NCBI GenBank assembly: GCA_016926155.1
Contig: JAFGPC010000183.1
Location: 1-64,000 of the forward strand
Source of the DNA: Sedimentisphaerales bacterium
GTDB lineage: Bacteria > Planctomycetota > Phycisphaerae > Sedimentisphaerales > Anaerohalosphaeraceae
Reading direction: 5' to 3'
Length of the DNA stretch: 64,000 nt
Shown: piece by piece, positions 1-10,075 of the stretch
Position numbering within the stretch: position 1 is the stretch's first letter
Layout: each line of letters starts with the position of its first letter
Translations under genes and position numbers: made by a program
The notes under the pieces: generated by a model
The model's input: only the letters and a program-made list of their open reading frames with translations
Database searches by the model: none
Told to the model about the DNA's origin: nothing

Positions 1-3000
1 AGACGCCCCTTCCGGAACGAGAACCACATCGGTGTACACGGACGTGTCGGGAACGGTCATCGAGAAGGTGGCACTGACAGGCGTATAGCCGCCATGCTGA
101 AGAATGCCTCCGATTCGGAATTGAGGAGCCTCGACTTGTGGATACAATTGAGCGGCCTTTAGCTGATCCAGGACAATATCTGTCCGAACGGAAAGGAACG
201 TGTCAACCAGATAGTCCTTTACTTCCGCCCACCAGTGGGCACGTGTATAGGGAGAGTCCACCCGGTCCGATCGATGATCGCCCCATCGAGCTGACTCGCC
301 AATAATGGCCAAATCAATTTCGGCTGCTCTCTGTAGACACAGTGCCTTGGCACGATCCGGCGTCAAGACGCCATCATTGAAGAAGTATTTGTGCACTTGA
401 TCAGCGAAATGCATTCGATATTCCGGATGAACAGTAAGTTTTTGATGAAGCCACTGTGGATTGAAATGCTCTATTGCCGAACCTGCACTTACCCATGTCG
501 TACGGTTGTCATCCGTACTTAACATTGAATGCTCCGAATCATAGGCAAAGAACTGCCATCCTTGCCGAATCCGGGGATCACGATTGCGAATAGCAAAGAA
601 GTTATTCGCTGCCGTTCCGCTTAGCGTAACCGGTGCATCCCGATTGCCCGTAAAGAAAATGTCAATCATGTAATCGATGAGATTGTCAACATCCACATGT
701 ACTTCAAGAGCGGGATCATTTTCACCGATTGGGTTTTTTCCTTGGACAGCGTAGTACGTTTCATCTGTATCGAATCCTGCCTCGCACATCCACCAAAGCT
801 CGTTCCACTTATCAAGGGTTCCATCAGTGTACCCTGTACTATAGTTATCGGCTTTTACTACATCGTATTTCTGCTTATCATCTCCGAAGTATCGCTCCGC
901 ATAGGAAGCCTCGGAACGTTCCTGGCTTTGATATAATCCCCAATACTGCCCGTTGATATAGAGGTGATAATAACGGCTTGCCGTATAAGGCTGATTCATT
1001 TCACGTTGGAGGTCACGCGAATAAACATCTCTAATAAACGTATTCCTGCTCCCATCATTGCCCCAGTTGCTCCAGGCATAGTTCTGAGCTGTTCGCAAAT
1101 CAAGATCGTCAAATTCATCGGCTCTTTCATCCCCGAACAACGGATATTCGAGTTTGCCTCGACCGTAACCCCCTTTGAACAAAAGACGAAAAGAGTGTTT
1201 GGGATTAGTGCCACTTCGACTATATCCACCCCGAATGCGAAGTCCTGCATCCGTCTGGAAGCCCTCATCGCCTTTGGCATCAATCAACTCTACCGAAGTG
1301 GGACGCTCCCATTGAACGCCTTCCCTTGTAGCGTTCACATAAATACCACTCATCGGATCCACGAGGTATTCAAGATCGGTGACGAGAGAAATGGAAGGTA
1401 TGGCTTTCATTACGTCAATCATAAGCGAGCTATATTCTTCGCTGTCGACAATGTCTGGATCCATACCGTATTCAAATGTCTGCCCGTTGACAGAGCCTGT
1501 GGGCCAACCGGATGGCGTTTCACCGCTGGGTGATTGCCTGATGACATCGTCGAGGAATATATACGTATGAGTGTCAACATTGGTACTAAGCCAGCCCTCT
1601 TTAAATGCTACCGCACGCAAACAGGTTGTCGAGGCAATAAAAATGGGTATCGTGTATGTATCTCCATTGGATAGAGTCGGTGTACTGCCGTCGAGGGTAT
1701 AGTGAATAACGGCTCCTTCCGTCTCACATTGAATCCGTACATCGAAGGATTGACCTGCTTCATAGAACCCACGATTGACGCTGAATTTCGTATCCGCCAC
1801 CGCACCCGCCCAGGCAGTGCTGTTGGGTGCTTTCGGCGTAGGTGTTTTCAGATAACCCCTTAAACCATTGTTTCCTGTCCCATACGAGATCAGTCCTCTT
1901 TGAGGGGGATACTGTGGAGCATACTGGTGAACAATTGTTACTCCGTCGCTCCAGACGAGAGCCAGATATTCTCCATCCCCACTCAGCTCAAAGTTGGTAT
2001 GGAGATTTCCCGCATCATCGACATAAGGGAAATTATCCGGATATTCGTCTGCCGTCTTTCCGGAAGCATAAACCACCAAATAACCATCGGCAGGAATAAA
2101 AACATCGGAGAATTTCCACTTGGTGAGATTTTCCGGATCATCCGTAAGATACCAGCCTTCCAAAGAAACTCCGTTATCCATACTTGTGTTGTGAAGTTCG
2201 ATCCAGTCGGCATGTTCGGCAATTCCATTAACAGTGGTATGGATATCTGTGGAATTAAGAAATGGCACGTATGAATTAACCGCCATGAACTCGCTTATCT
2301 CCACCAAGTCGGACTTGTATTTCCAATTCTCAGCCAGAATAGCCAGGTCGGCCATACCAACACCATCGATCCGGTTCAGATCTGCACAATCAAGGCCGAA
2401 GCATGTGGCATTCAACCACTGCCCTGAAAAGAGGAGCAGATCGGCCAGATCCACATTCCCATCCCCATTGAGATCCCCCGTAATACCTTGGTGACGAGTC
2501 TGGAATGTCAGATCGTCGATCAGTAATGTGGCTGCGCTGCCGACCTTTATTTGGATCTTACCAACCTGGCTCCAGCCAGGTTTTGCAGCAACATCGACTG
2601 GGACACCCATAATTGCCCATTCGGTTAACAGGGTAGCATCAGGTAATGTGAAGCTTTCAATAATATTTTCATCTCTGTCAAGGACAATCAGTGTTACGTC
2701 CCCCTGAATATTTTCCGGAGCGCCTTTGATTCGGACAACCAGATCCTGGCCGTCATGAATCGAATAGTCAAAGACCTCATTCATATCCTTACTCACAACC
2801 CCAAGGGCCGGTAGAATCGCTTTCATGGCTCCGGCACCCTGATTTGTGTCATATGTTTCCAGATATAATTGTCCTATGGAACTCCAAAACATAAGCAGAT
2901 CGGCTGTTTCTGTATAGGTCTCGAAATTATCAGGTACTAACACCAAAGGATTCCCCATGCATGCTTCAGCATGAAAACGGATCTGCTCATCGGTAAGAGC

Positions 3001-3651
3001 TCGGTTATATACTACTGCTTCATCCAGCAGTCCATAGAAAGCATCGGCGGATGTGCCCGCTCGCCCTCCCAGGGTCGCCAGTGGCAAATTAACCGAACTC
3101 GCATGTGTTCCAGCCAATTCCCCATTGATAAAGAGCTGGGTACCCATACCGTTACATCGGAAAACCAAATGCTTCCATTCATTCAATGGTACAATAGCTT
3201 CTCGTCCGGGCTGCTTTGTGAACTGATAATCCGCTACACCATAGAGAGTGAAAGAGGCTTCCTGCATGCTCCAGCCCTGGACACGCAAGGACGATATTCC
3301 ATCATCATGCAATGCCTGGGATGCACTGGCTTTTTTCATCACAATATATTCAGCGGTCCAATCAAAGGAGATCGGTGAAACAGATCCGAAAGTAACAAGA
3401 CTTGAGCCGAGAAACTCCACTGCTGTTGCGGATCCCAGCAGACCTTCTTGTGCCAGGGCCACAGAACTATAGGTCCCGATCAGGGAAGCACTTCCATGAT
3501 CGATACATGAGTCGCCCGAGGTTTCATCAAACCGATACCAATGAAGTGGATCATCTGCCATCACGGCAGCATCCCACAAATCGCCGCCGTATGCCGACTG
3601 GGCCCAGACATAGATTACCACGATGCAGACAAAGAAAAACTTTTCTCTCAT
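1..3651 (-). CDS. Secreted CotH-kinase / lamin-tail / LamG / dockerin-like protein, 3' end beyond window
   Basis: The frame is open for 1217 codons from ATG at 3651 to the window edge with no stop, so the C-terminus is missing. Order: hydrophobic signal peptide (about residues 1-20), LamG-like jelly roll (25-235), a sandwich module (240-375), a dockerin-like calcium loop with the DLNGDGNVDLADLL pattern (380-440), a lamin-tail domain (450-580), a chitobiase C-terminal-type module (about 620-690) and a CotH domain (about 740 onward). The CotH part shows WGLYQSQER and YDSEHS near 1034, typical of the family. CotH proteins are secreted atypical kinases; the substrate here is unknown. GGAG lies 7 nt before the ATG. 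It lies 92 nt downstream of another CotH gene on the same strand. Family assignment is firm; biological role is not. Confidence 0.85.
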   Translation of the reverse strand, partial: MREKFFFVCIVVIYVWAQSAYGGDLWDAAVMADDPLHWYRFDETSGDSCIDHGSASLIGTYSSVALAQEGLLGSATAVEFLGSSLVTFGSVSPISFDWTAEYIVMKKASASQALHDDGISSLRVQGWSMQEASFTLYGVADYQFTKQPGREAIVPLNEWKHLVFRCNGMGTQLFINGELAGTHASSVNLPLATLGGRAGTSADAFYGLLDEAVVYNRALTDEQIRFHAEACMGNPLVLVPDNFETYTETADLLMFWSSIGQLYLETYDTNQGAGAMKAILPALGVVSKDMNEVFDYSIHDGQDLVVRIKGAPENIQGDVTLIVLDRDENIIESFTLPDATLLTEWAIMGVPVDVAAKPGWSQVGKIQIKVGSAATLLIDDLTFQTRHQGITGDLNGDGNVDLADLLLFSGQWLNATCFGLDCADLNRIDGVGMADLAILAENWKYKSDLVEISEFMAVNSYVPFLNSTDIHTTVNGIAEHADWIELHNTSMDNGVSLEGWYLTDDPENLTKWKFSDVFIPADGYLVVYASGKTADEYPDNFPYVDDAGNLHTNFELSGDGEYLALVWSDGVTIVHQYAPQYPPQRGLISYGTGNNGLRGYLKTPTPKAPNSTAWAGAVADTKFSVNRGFYEAGQSFDVRIQCETEGAVIHYTLDGSTPTLSNGDTYTIPIFIASTTCLRAVAFKEGWLSTNVDTHTYIFLDDVIRQSPSGETPSGWPTGSVNGQTFEYGMDPDIVDSEEYSSLMIDVMKAIPSISLVTDLEYLVDPMSGIYVNATREGVQWERPTSVELIDAKGDEGFQTDAGLRIRGGYSRSGTNPKHSFRLLFKGGYGRGKLEYPLFGDERADEFDDLDLRTAQNYAWSNWGNDGSRNTFIRDVYSRDLQREMNQPYTASRYYHLYINGQYWGLYQSQERSEASYAERYFGDDKQKYDVVKADNYSTGYTDGTLDKWNELWWMCEAGFDTDETYYAVQGKNPIGENDPALEVHVDVDNLIDYMIDIFFTGNRDAPVTLSGTAANNFFAIRNRDPRIRQGWQFFAYDSEHSMLSTDDNRTTWVSAGSAIEHFNPQWLHQKLTVHPEYRMHFADQVHKYFFNDGVLTPDRAKALCLQRAAEIDLAIIGESARWGDHRSDRVDSPYTRAHWWAEVKDYLVDTFLSVRTDIVLDQLKAAQLYPQVEAPQFRIGGILQHGGYTPVSATFSMTVPDTSVYTDVVLVPEGAS

Positions 3652-3743
3652 TTTGCCGCTCCATCCATCTGATAACAGTTCTTGCCGCTTTTCATCATAC
3701 CAGATTGACTTCAAGATTGCCAGGAAACCTGCGTTCTATATAT

Positions 3744-6700
3744 CTAACGGCTCGGCGATGGATTATCAGCAATCCAATTATCCGGATCATTCGAAGCGGC
3801 CGCCGGAAGGAAGTGGATTCGCTGCAGACTTTTTCCTGTCCCATCCGCCTCCGGCGGCCATGGAATCTGGTCGCTGTAGCAAAGTTCATCTATAATCACC
3901 CATGGAATATCCGTATCAGGCAGGTCGGGCGAAAGGGGCTTTTCCAGTGAGATCCATTCTGTACTATTCGCAAGGTCTCCGGTCCACGATCCCAGGATAT
4001 CCACGCCCAGTGTCAATGGCCCGGTTTGGTATATTGTTATGAAATTGTCCAATCGTCGGGTTTCAAGAGCCGGATCGAAGTCAACTATGATCAATCTAGT
4101 ACCGCTAGCGAGGGAAATCCCCTGGGGCATTTCATACTCGATACCGCCACGAAGTTTCCAAGTACCAGTATCTGTAAACAAATCAATCGTCCGCGAGGTG
4201 GGATTGAATAACTCGATGTATTCCTCCGCGCCCTCAATGGGATGATACATAATTTCACTTATGATAATGTCGAGATAGGGAATTTCATTTCCACTTGCCT
4301 CTGTCGGAATCATGCGGAAGAAGAAGTCCCCCCCATCAGGATAACGCCCCAGCGATAGCAGGTTTTCCTGGCCTTTGAATCCTATGCTGTCCACAACACG
4401 GCCAGGACGATCAATAGGCAGGTAAGAAAGAAAGACCTGTTCCCCGGCTTTGTTTAAACCAAATCCATCCGGATAGGGAGAATGAAAACCGGTTACTTCA
4501 TCGAACGCGACAAATGTGTTTGTTTCCAATACCATATCGGCAATGCACCACTTCTTCAGGTCTTTTATGTCATCGCTGAGATACAAGTCCCGTAGGGGAG
4601 CCTCGGATTGACTTGTATTATAAAGTTCAATCCAGTCGTTTGAATCATACTCAGGATATGCAGGATTAGTATAGTCAGTGTGTGCCATGATCTCATTCAT
4701 AACCAGCGTGTTCTCAAGTATTGGATCATCAGTGCCGGGAGAACCATATATATAAGCGCTGGCCCGCCAATTGCCGCCGTATTGCAGGGAACCGCCTGGC
4801 TGATCGGCTATCGCCCGATCCAAAGGAACCAGAGAATGTCCGGATCCGTCGGCGGAGATGGGCCAGCCGCGTGAGTCATTGTATTCGAATTCAGCGATCG
4901 TGCCGTTCCACTCATCCACCAGCTTAATCAGTTCTCCCTCGTTGGCTAGTTTCTGATCGTTTTCCGGAGTGGAGTATTGCCCGGCGATTTTTGTGGAAAA
5001 GCCCGAACCATAGCGATTCTCGAAAGCCTCCTGATCTCGGACAACTAAAACAAATTCACCGGCCGAAAGAGTCCGAATGGAGCTTGTTGCAAAGGCAAAC
5101 TGCACTCCTTCGACGAAAGCGACAGCCGATAGATCGAGTTCCTCCTCGCCTATATTTTTTAACTCGATGAACTCAAAGTCATCATTGTCATATATGCTCC
5201 CATTTATCGGTTCAGCGGGATTAAACATTACCTCGGTAATCCGTAAATTCTGCAGAATCCCCGCAGATAAAGGTTCACCAACAGTGAATTGTTCGGGCTT
5301 TGACCAATGGCTCCATCGGCCGGAATTGTCTTTCATACGGCATCGTACTCGGTACATATGACCCGGCCTGACGGCAACCGCAGGAATACGCACCCAGGTT
5401 TGAGCGGGATCGAGGATCTCATCACTCTCCCAGACAGTCTCAATTTCATATCGTCCGGGCTTTATCGTATAGATTCCTATTGGACTGGATCCGCCGCCAT
5501 CTGTTTTTGGTTTGGCCGTTAGACGAATATCGATGAAACAGTCATTGCTGTTGTTTTTCGAGACGTTTAGTAACTGAACTGCCATCACATTCGTGCCTGC
5601 CGCCAAAAAGTCATTCGGAACAAGATGTGTGAATACGACAAAACTATCCTCTTCTCTTGAGGATCGGGCTGTAGCATCGAATGTGAGTTCTTGGGAATCC
5701 ACATTATCACCGGCAAAGAATCTGCCATTGATCCAGGCGTTAAAACCGTCGTCATATCGTACTTCCAGGGTGATTGACTCAAAGGCATTCGGATCGTCAA
5801 TATCAAATGGTTTCCGCAAGTAAAGTGTTGTATAGCTGTATTGCATATCAATGTTGGTTTCGATAAAGGATTCACCATAGCCAATAGGCAGATCACCTAC
5901 AAGCCAATCGGTGGTGTCGGGATTATCATTGTATCCGGTGTAGCGCCATGCATCCTTAGGATCGGATGGTTCAATGCGCCCCTTGAAGTATCTCCATGAG
6001 GAGTTTTCCGAAATAAGAAGCATGTTCTCGTTCTGTGGAATACGTGCCCACGGCCGCACTTCGGCAATCCTCCACTTCATGGCGCCGAATGTGTCATTAC
6101 CTTGTGGATCATCAAAGGCGCTGGTTGCGAAGGTCAATCCATTTGCCGGCAGTTGTCCAGGGCCTGTATAGGAGATCACTGGAGTATTGGGTATTTCAGG
6201 ATCTTCAATAAGGAAAGACAGACGGGAACCGCCCCATCCATCGGGTGAAATGAATTCCTGCATTTGTTGTACCATGCCTTTAAAATCCCCAGTTGGCGAA
6301 GCGCCATAGAATCTGCCGGGATGCTGTATTTGCGGATGATAATCCCAGAGTATGCGGTCGGCATCAACAAACGTTGGACCTCCAACCGAATCATTGACCA
6401 TAGTGGCGTGCTCCTCAATCAGTTGCCCGCACTGTTCGACATTCAAGAGCAAGTCGCTTAACTCACGAGCGCGGTTCTGAAAGGCCAGAGTATTTGCGGG
6501 GTAGCTGCGGAACATACTGGAGCTTACATGAGGAAATAGCCGGTAGTCCAAGACTTGTTTCCAGCGTTCATCATCATGTGTGTAGATATCATAATCCCAG
6601 GACAGGTCCACATCCCAAGGCATAATCCACCACTTCTCGGTAGACGGATGACGATAGTACATGCAGTTCCATCGATCCGTCAGGTCATAGTGGTGTACCG

Positions 6701-9700
6701 CGTCACATATAATTCGATAGCTGAAATACCTGTCTAATTCTGCATTATTATTCCACCAAGCTTCTCCTGGGTAGTTACGATAGGCCCTGCAGAAGTTTTC
6801 CACATCACTGTGATCGGTTACCTGTGTAGGACCCTGATTGTTTTTGTTGCCGCTGTCACCGCTGATTGGAAAGAACATTTTGTAAAAATTCCCATCGGGT
6901 AAATTACGTTCATCAAGAAACTTTCCATCCGGTTGTTCCAAAGCCAGATAGAGTCCCCAGAAATCGCCAACGTACTGATCTGTCGTTGCTTCCTGTTCCT
7001 CATCGATGACTCGAAAATGCACCCAATTCGTGTTGCTCGCCGGTACTCCAGATAATTGAAACAGGCGAAACGTCACAGCTTCATACATACCCTGTTCACC
7101 CCGATTGTCGGAAGCCCCAACCTGCTGGATACAGGCAGAGAAATTTAACTTGTCCCATTTCTCCTGATACTTTTTTCCATAGTTATCTCTTGCCTGGAAA
7201 AGATGTCTGCGATGGAAATCGAACTTCCACTTATTCTTGCCCCATGCATAGGCGCTCCACCATCCGCGGTTGCGATACCAGATATGGTCATACACGATCC
7301 CATCATAGACCAGAGCGCCGGTCCACTGGTACCATTGGGCCTGGGGTGACGTGTGGCTGATGGGTTCATATTGGCACTGCTGGATATCCTCCGCTTTGGC
7401 GATCAGATGATAGATTGGCAGAGAATTCATTACATCCCTATTCACTGTGATCGGTTCATCAATCCCCGGGCGAACCGCACCGGTCCAAGCCGGTGCGCTA
7501 TCGTAGACAAAGTAAGCAAAGTTCGGCTGGGGATCATCATCATACGGCACTTTTAGTACATACCCCAATGAATCTTCCATAAGAATGCGATAACGAATCA
7601 ATCGCCGATGCATCTGGATATCAGAACCGATCTGGACGGTATAGATATGATCAGCAGCAATCCGATCCCCCTTTATACCGTTATCGTTCATGGGAACACT
7701 GATCCATCCATTTTCATATTCAGGATCCGGCAATCGATTATTATTGCCGTCGGAATATTCATACCGGATATATCGGCCCGGTTCGACGATCTGATATTGA
7801 AGAGTCACTTCCACTACACCATCCGGATCAGTCACTTTCGCGGTGATCGTCACTGTCTGGTCCGAAGAAGGCTGCCTGGGACTGTGTTCTACTTGCCGTA
7901 TGTGGGGAGGAACGTTAGTCGCAAAGACCTGTGTGTTTTCCTCTCCCGGTGTTGGAAAAGCGCTGCGCCAACTGCCCGCCAGGTCATTATCCATTGCAGG
8001 ATTGACCAACTGGATAGACCAACCGCTGCCCGCCTGACCGTTGTGTGCAGGAACCGGATCGCCTACTGTCGGCCAGGGAAAACCAAGTTGGTAATCCACC
8101 TGGTCCACCTCATTGTCCATTGCGTCGCACAGTTTAATCTTCTCTCCCTCATTGCTCAGTTTGCCCTCAAACGGGCCATACACAAGGTTTGATGGTGTAC
8201 CAAATTTTTCAATTATCGTAATTGGATCATGGGCAGTTGCAGGATCCTCGGCGACAACCAGGAAACCACCCGCGGGCATAATCGTTCCTGCGGGAAATTC
8301 ATAGGCAATCCCATCACAAAAATGCCAGCCCGAAAGATCAACATCTAATGGTCCGGTATTATACAGTTCAACAAATTCCACTCGTTCGGTTTTAACATCC
8401 GGATCATAATGAATTTCATTAATAATGATTCGTGATTGGACTTCCGTCCGCCACTCTTGAGCCATTACGGCAAAGTCCGATACCCGTACCCCATCGCCGC
8501 CTACAAAATCCGCAGGGTTTCCCGGTTCAGAAAGCCATTGTTGAGCGAATAATACTAAGTCCTGTAGGAAAACAGCGCAATCGCCATCCATGTCGGCCTG
8601 CGGACACTCGATTGGTTTCTGTCGTGTGGTAAAGGACCATACGTCTCCCGGAATCGTCAATTCGCCCTGGATATACTGGTCTATCTGCCAGTAGTATGTG
8701 GTCAATTGCGAAAGGCCTTCAATAAGAAAGCTGGGGGAGGATCCCTCGTATACAGGTGTTGGATCCAATGGCAGAGAGGCGCCCAGGTAGAGTTTGAACG
8801 TATCAACGAATTGGTCCGGCGACCATACAAGTGTGGCATCGGGTATGGTTACTTCCATCGCACCATTGACGGGAACGGGCAATATCGCTTTTCCCCCCGT
8901 TTGGAAACTCCACAGCGTACCAGTGTGAATCTCACTACCTTCTACAACATCAACACGCCAATAATAGTCCTGACTCCACTCCATGGCAGGGCTGAACATT
9001 GCCGTAGTCAGATCGGTTTCGACCACGTTCCAGTCGTTGGGATTACGTCCGAAATAAAAATTGTATCGTGCATCAGCTACATCCTCCGGCGCCCGCCAGC
9101 GAAGCGGATCCGTTCGGTTAATCCCGGTCGCCTTGTCTACCGGTGTGGGGCCCCACGCCGTTTTGTTTTCTCCGAAGGGCCTTCCATTCATACCCGCATT
9201 GTAGATTTCCACGATTTCCGAGGCAGTGAGAGCCCGCTCCAGAACCGCTACGTCGTCAATCACCGCCACCAATGGATCAACCGATCGGCTGATCGTTGCC
9301 ATGGGACAGGAAATCGAAACATTAATTATTCCTTGGAACTGTCCGTCAGCCCAGAGCGATACGCTCGAATTCGTACCGATAAAGACCAAGTGAACCCATT
9401 CGTCCACTGGAGCAATGTAGTCAAATGAGTGATCGGCGACACCATATACTGTGAATCCAACATTTTGCGTATTGGCGTATTGCTCCAGCCGCAATGAGTA
9501 GGCGGAAGAATTAAGCAGGGCGGCCGAACGCGTGTGTTCCAGCTTCCTGACCCACAGAGAGACCGACCATGGAGGGGTTATATCCTCCGCTCCAAGATCG
9601 AGATACTGGCCGACGCGGCTGTCGATGGAGATACCCCCGAGGAGCATACCTTTCACAAATCCGGCTCCGCCGATGGCCGTCCCATGAATGCCATTCCCGG

Positions 9701-9818
9701 AATCATCCAGTGTATTCCCGTCGAATGGCCAATATGCAATCAATCCCTCCGTCGCATCCACATATCCACAGAATAATCCCACCAGCATCACAGAAATTAC
9801 GCATATATGAGTAAACAT
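3744..9818 (-). CDS. Giant secreted CotH-kinase protein with LamG, dockerin-like and four lamin-tail domains
   Basis: About 2024 residues. An upstream in-frame ATG exists at 9887, but the ATG at 9818 puts a proper signal peptide first (MFTHICVISVML..., cleavage near VDA), so it is preferred; no convincing ribosome site supports either. Order in the longer numbering: LamG (47-240), two Fn3-like modules (245-425), dockerin-like loop with DMDGDCAVFLQDL (about 430-485), lamin-tail domain (about 487-600), a sandwich region, CotH core (about 780-1130) with YWPFDG-type LamG features upstream and WIMPWDVDLSWD in the core, then three further lamin-tail repeats (RITEVMFNP, LVMNEIMAH, IIISEIMYHP) in the last 500 residues. 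It probably acts outside the cell, on or bound to polymers. It differs from its downstream neighbour in domain order, so the two are not a recent duplication. Confidence 0.85.
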   Translation of the reverse strand: MFTHICVISVMLVGLFCGYVDATEGLIAYWPFDGNTLDDSGNGIHGTAIGGAGFVKGMLLGGISIDSRVGQYLDLGAEDITPPWSVSLWVRKLEHTRSAALLNSSAYSLRLEQYANTQNVGFTVYGVADHSFDYIAPVDEWVHLVFIGTNSSVSLWADGQFQGIINVSISCPMATISRSVDPLVAVIDDVAVLERALTASEIVEIYNAGMNGRPFGENKTAWGPTPVDKATGINRTDPLRWRAPEDVADARYNFYFGRNPNDWNVVETDLTTAMFSPAMEWSQDYYWRVDVVEGSEIHTGTLWSFQTGGKAILPVPVNGAMEVTIPDATLVWSPDQFVDTFKLYLGASLPLDPTPVYEGSSPSFLIEGLSQLTTYYWQIDQYIQGELTIPGDVWSFTTRQKPIECPQADMDGDCAVFLQDLVLFAQQWLSEPGNPADFVGGDGVRVSDFAVMAQEWRTEVQSRIIINEIHYDPDVKTERVEFVELYNTGPLDVDLSGWHFCDGIAYEFPAGTIMPAGGFLVVAEDPATAHDPITIIEKFGTPSNLVYGPFEGKLSNEGEKIKLCDAMDNEVDQVDYQLGFPWPTVGDPVPAHNGQAGSGWSIQLVNPAMDNDLAGSWRSAFPTPGEENTQVFATNVPPHIRQVEHSPRQPSSDQTVTITAKVTDPDGVVEVTLQYQIVEPGRYIRYEYSDGNNNRLPDPEYENGWISVPMNDNGIKGDRIAADHIYTVQIGSDIQMHRRLIRYRILMEDSLGYVLKVPYDDDPQPNFAYFVYDSAPAWTGAVRPGIDEPITVNRDVMNSLPIYHLIAKAEDIQQCQYEPISHTSPQAQWYQWTGALVYDGIVYDHIWYRNRGWWSAYAWGKNKWKFDFHRRHLFQARDNYGKKYQEKWDKLNFSACIQQVGASDNRGEQGMYEAVTFRLFQLSGVPASNTNWVHFRVIDEEQEATTDQYVGDFWGLYLALEQPDGKFLDERNLPDGNFYKMFFPISGDSGNKNNQGPTQVTDHSDVENFCRAYRNYPGEAWWNNNAELDRYFSYRIICDAVHHYDLTDRWNCMYYRHPSTEKWWIMPWDVDLSWDYDIYTHDDERWKQVLDYRLFPHVSSSMFRSYPANTLAFQNRARELSDLLLNVEQCGQLIEEHATMVNDSVGGPTFVDADRILWDYHPQIQHPGRFYGASPTGDFKGMVQQMQEFISPDGWGGSRLSFLIEDPEIPNTPVISYTGPGQLPANGLTFATSAFDDPQGNDTFGAMKWRIAEVRPWARIPQNENMLLISENSSWRYFKGRIEPSDPKDAWRYTGYNDNPDTTDWLVGDLPIGYGESFIETNIDMQYSYTTLYLRKPFDIDDPNAFESITLEVRYDDGFNAWINGRFFAGDNVDSQELTFDATARSSREEDSFVVFTHLVPNDFLAAGTNVMAVQLLNVSKNNSNDCFIDIRLTAKPKTDGGGSSPIGIYTIKPGRYEIETVWESDEILDPAQTWVRIPAVAVRPGHMYRVRCRMKDNSGRWSHWSKPEQFTVGEPLSAGILQNLRITEVMFNPAEPINGSIYDNDDFEFIELKNIGEEELDLSAVAFVEGVQFAFATSSIRTLSAGEFVLVVRDQEAFENRYGSGFSTKIAGQYSTPENDQKLANEGELIKLVDEWNGTIAEFEYNDSRGWPISADGSGHSLVPLDRAIADQPGGSLQYGGNWRASAYIYGSPGTDDPILENTLVMNEIMAHTDYTNPAYPEYDSNDWIELYNTSQSEAPLRDLYLSDDIKDLKKWCIADMVLETNTFVAFDEVTGFHSPYPDGFGLNKAGEQVFLSYLPIDRPGRVVDSIGFKGQENLLSLGRYPDGGDFFFRMIPTEASGNEIPYLDIIISEIMYHPIEGAEEYIELFNPTSRTIDLFTDTGTWKLRGGIEYEMPQGISLASGTRLIIVDFDPALETRRLDNFITIYQTGPLTLGVDILGSWTGDLANSTEWISLEKPLSPDLPDTDIPWVIIDELCYSDQIPWPPEADGTGKSLQRIHFLPAAASNDPDNWIADNPSPSR

Positions 9819-9988
9819 TCCAATCGTTGAAACAATCTTTGATTCGTCATCGATCATAACTTGAAAAGTTTCCCACGAAATACTCATATTATGCTTTTAT
9901 CGTCAATCCGGTCCAGCGGTTCAATGAAAACCAGTAGAAATAAACCGTAGAGACTCATCTGGAACCAATAATCACAAACACAAATAAT

Positions 9989-10023
9989 ACGGACCTATGC
10001 CAGGATTATTGACACAGGTCCGT
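9989..10023 (-). terminator. Inverted repeat between LamG gene and CotH gene
   Basis: ACGGACCT at 9989-9996 and AGGTCCGT at 10016-10023 form a perfect 8-bp stem with a 19-nt loop, 53 nt past the stop of the 10076-12103 gene. Only a loose T-rich run (TATTATTTGTG) follows on the minus strand, so it may be a terminator or an RNA-end stabiliser separating the LamG gene from the CotH genes. Confidence 0.45.
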
Positions 10024-10075
10024 TGTATCACATCACGTTAAACTAAAATTCACATCATAGTCCAACAGAACAACC

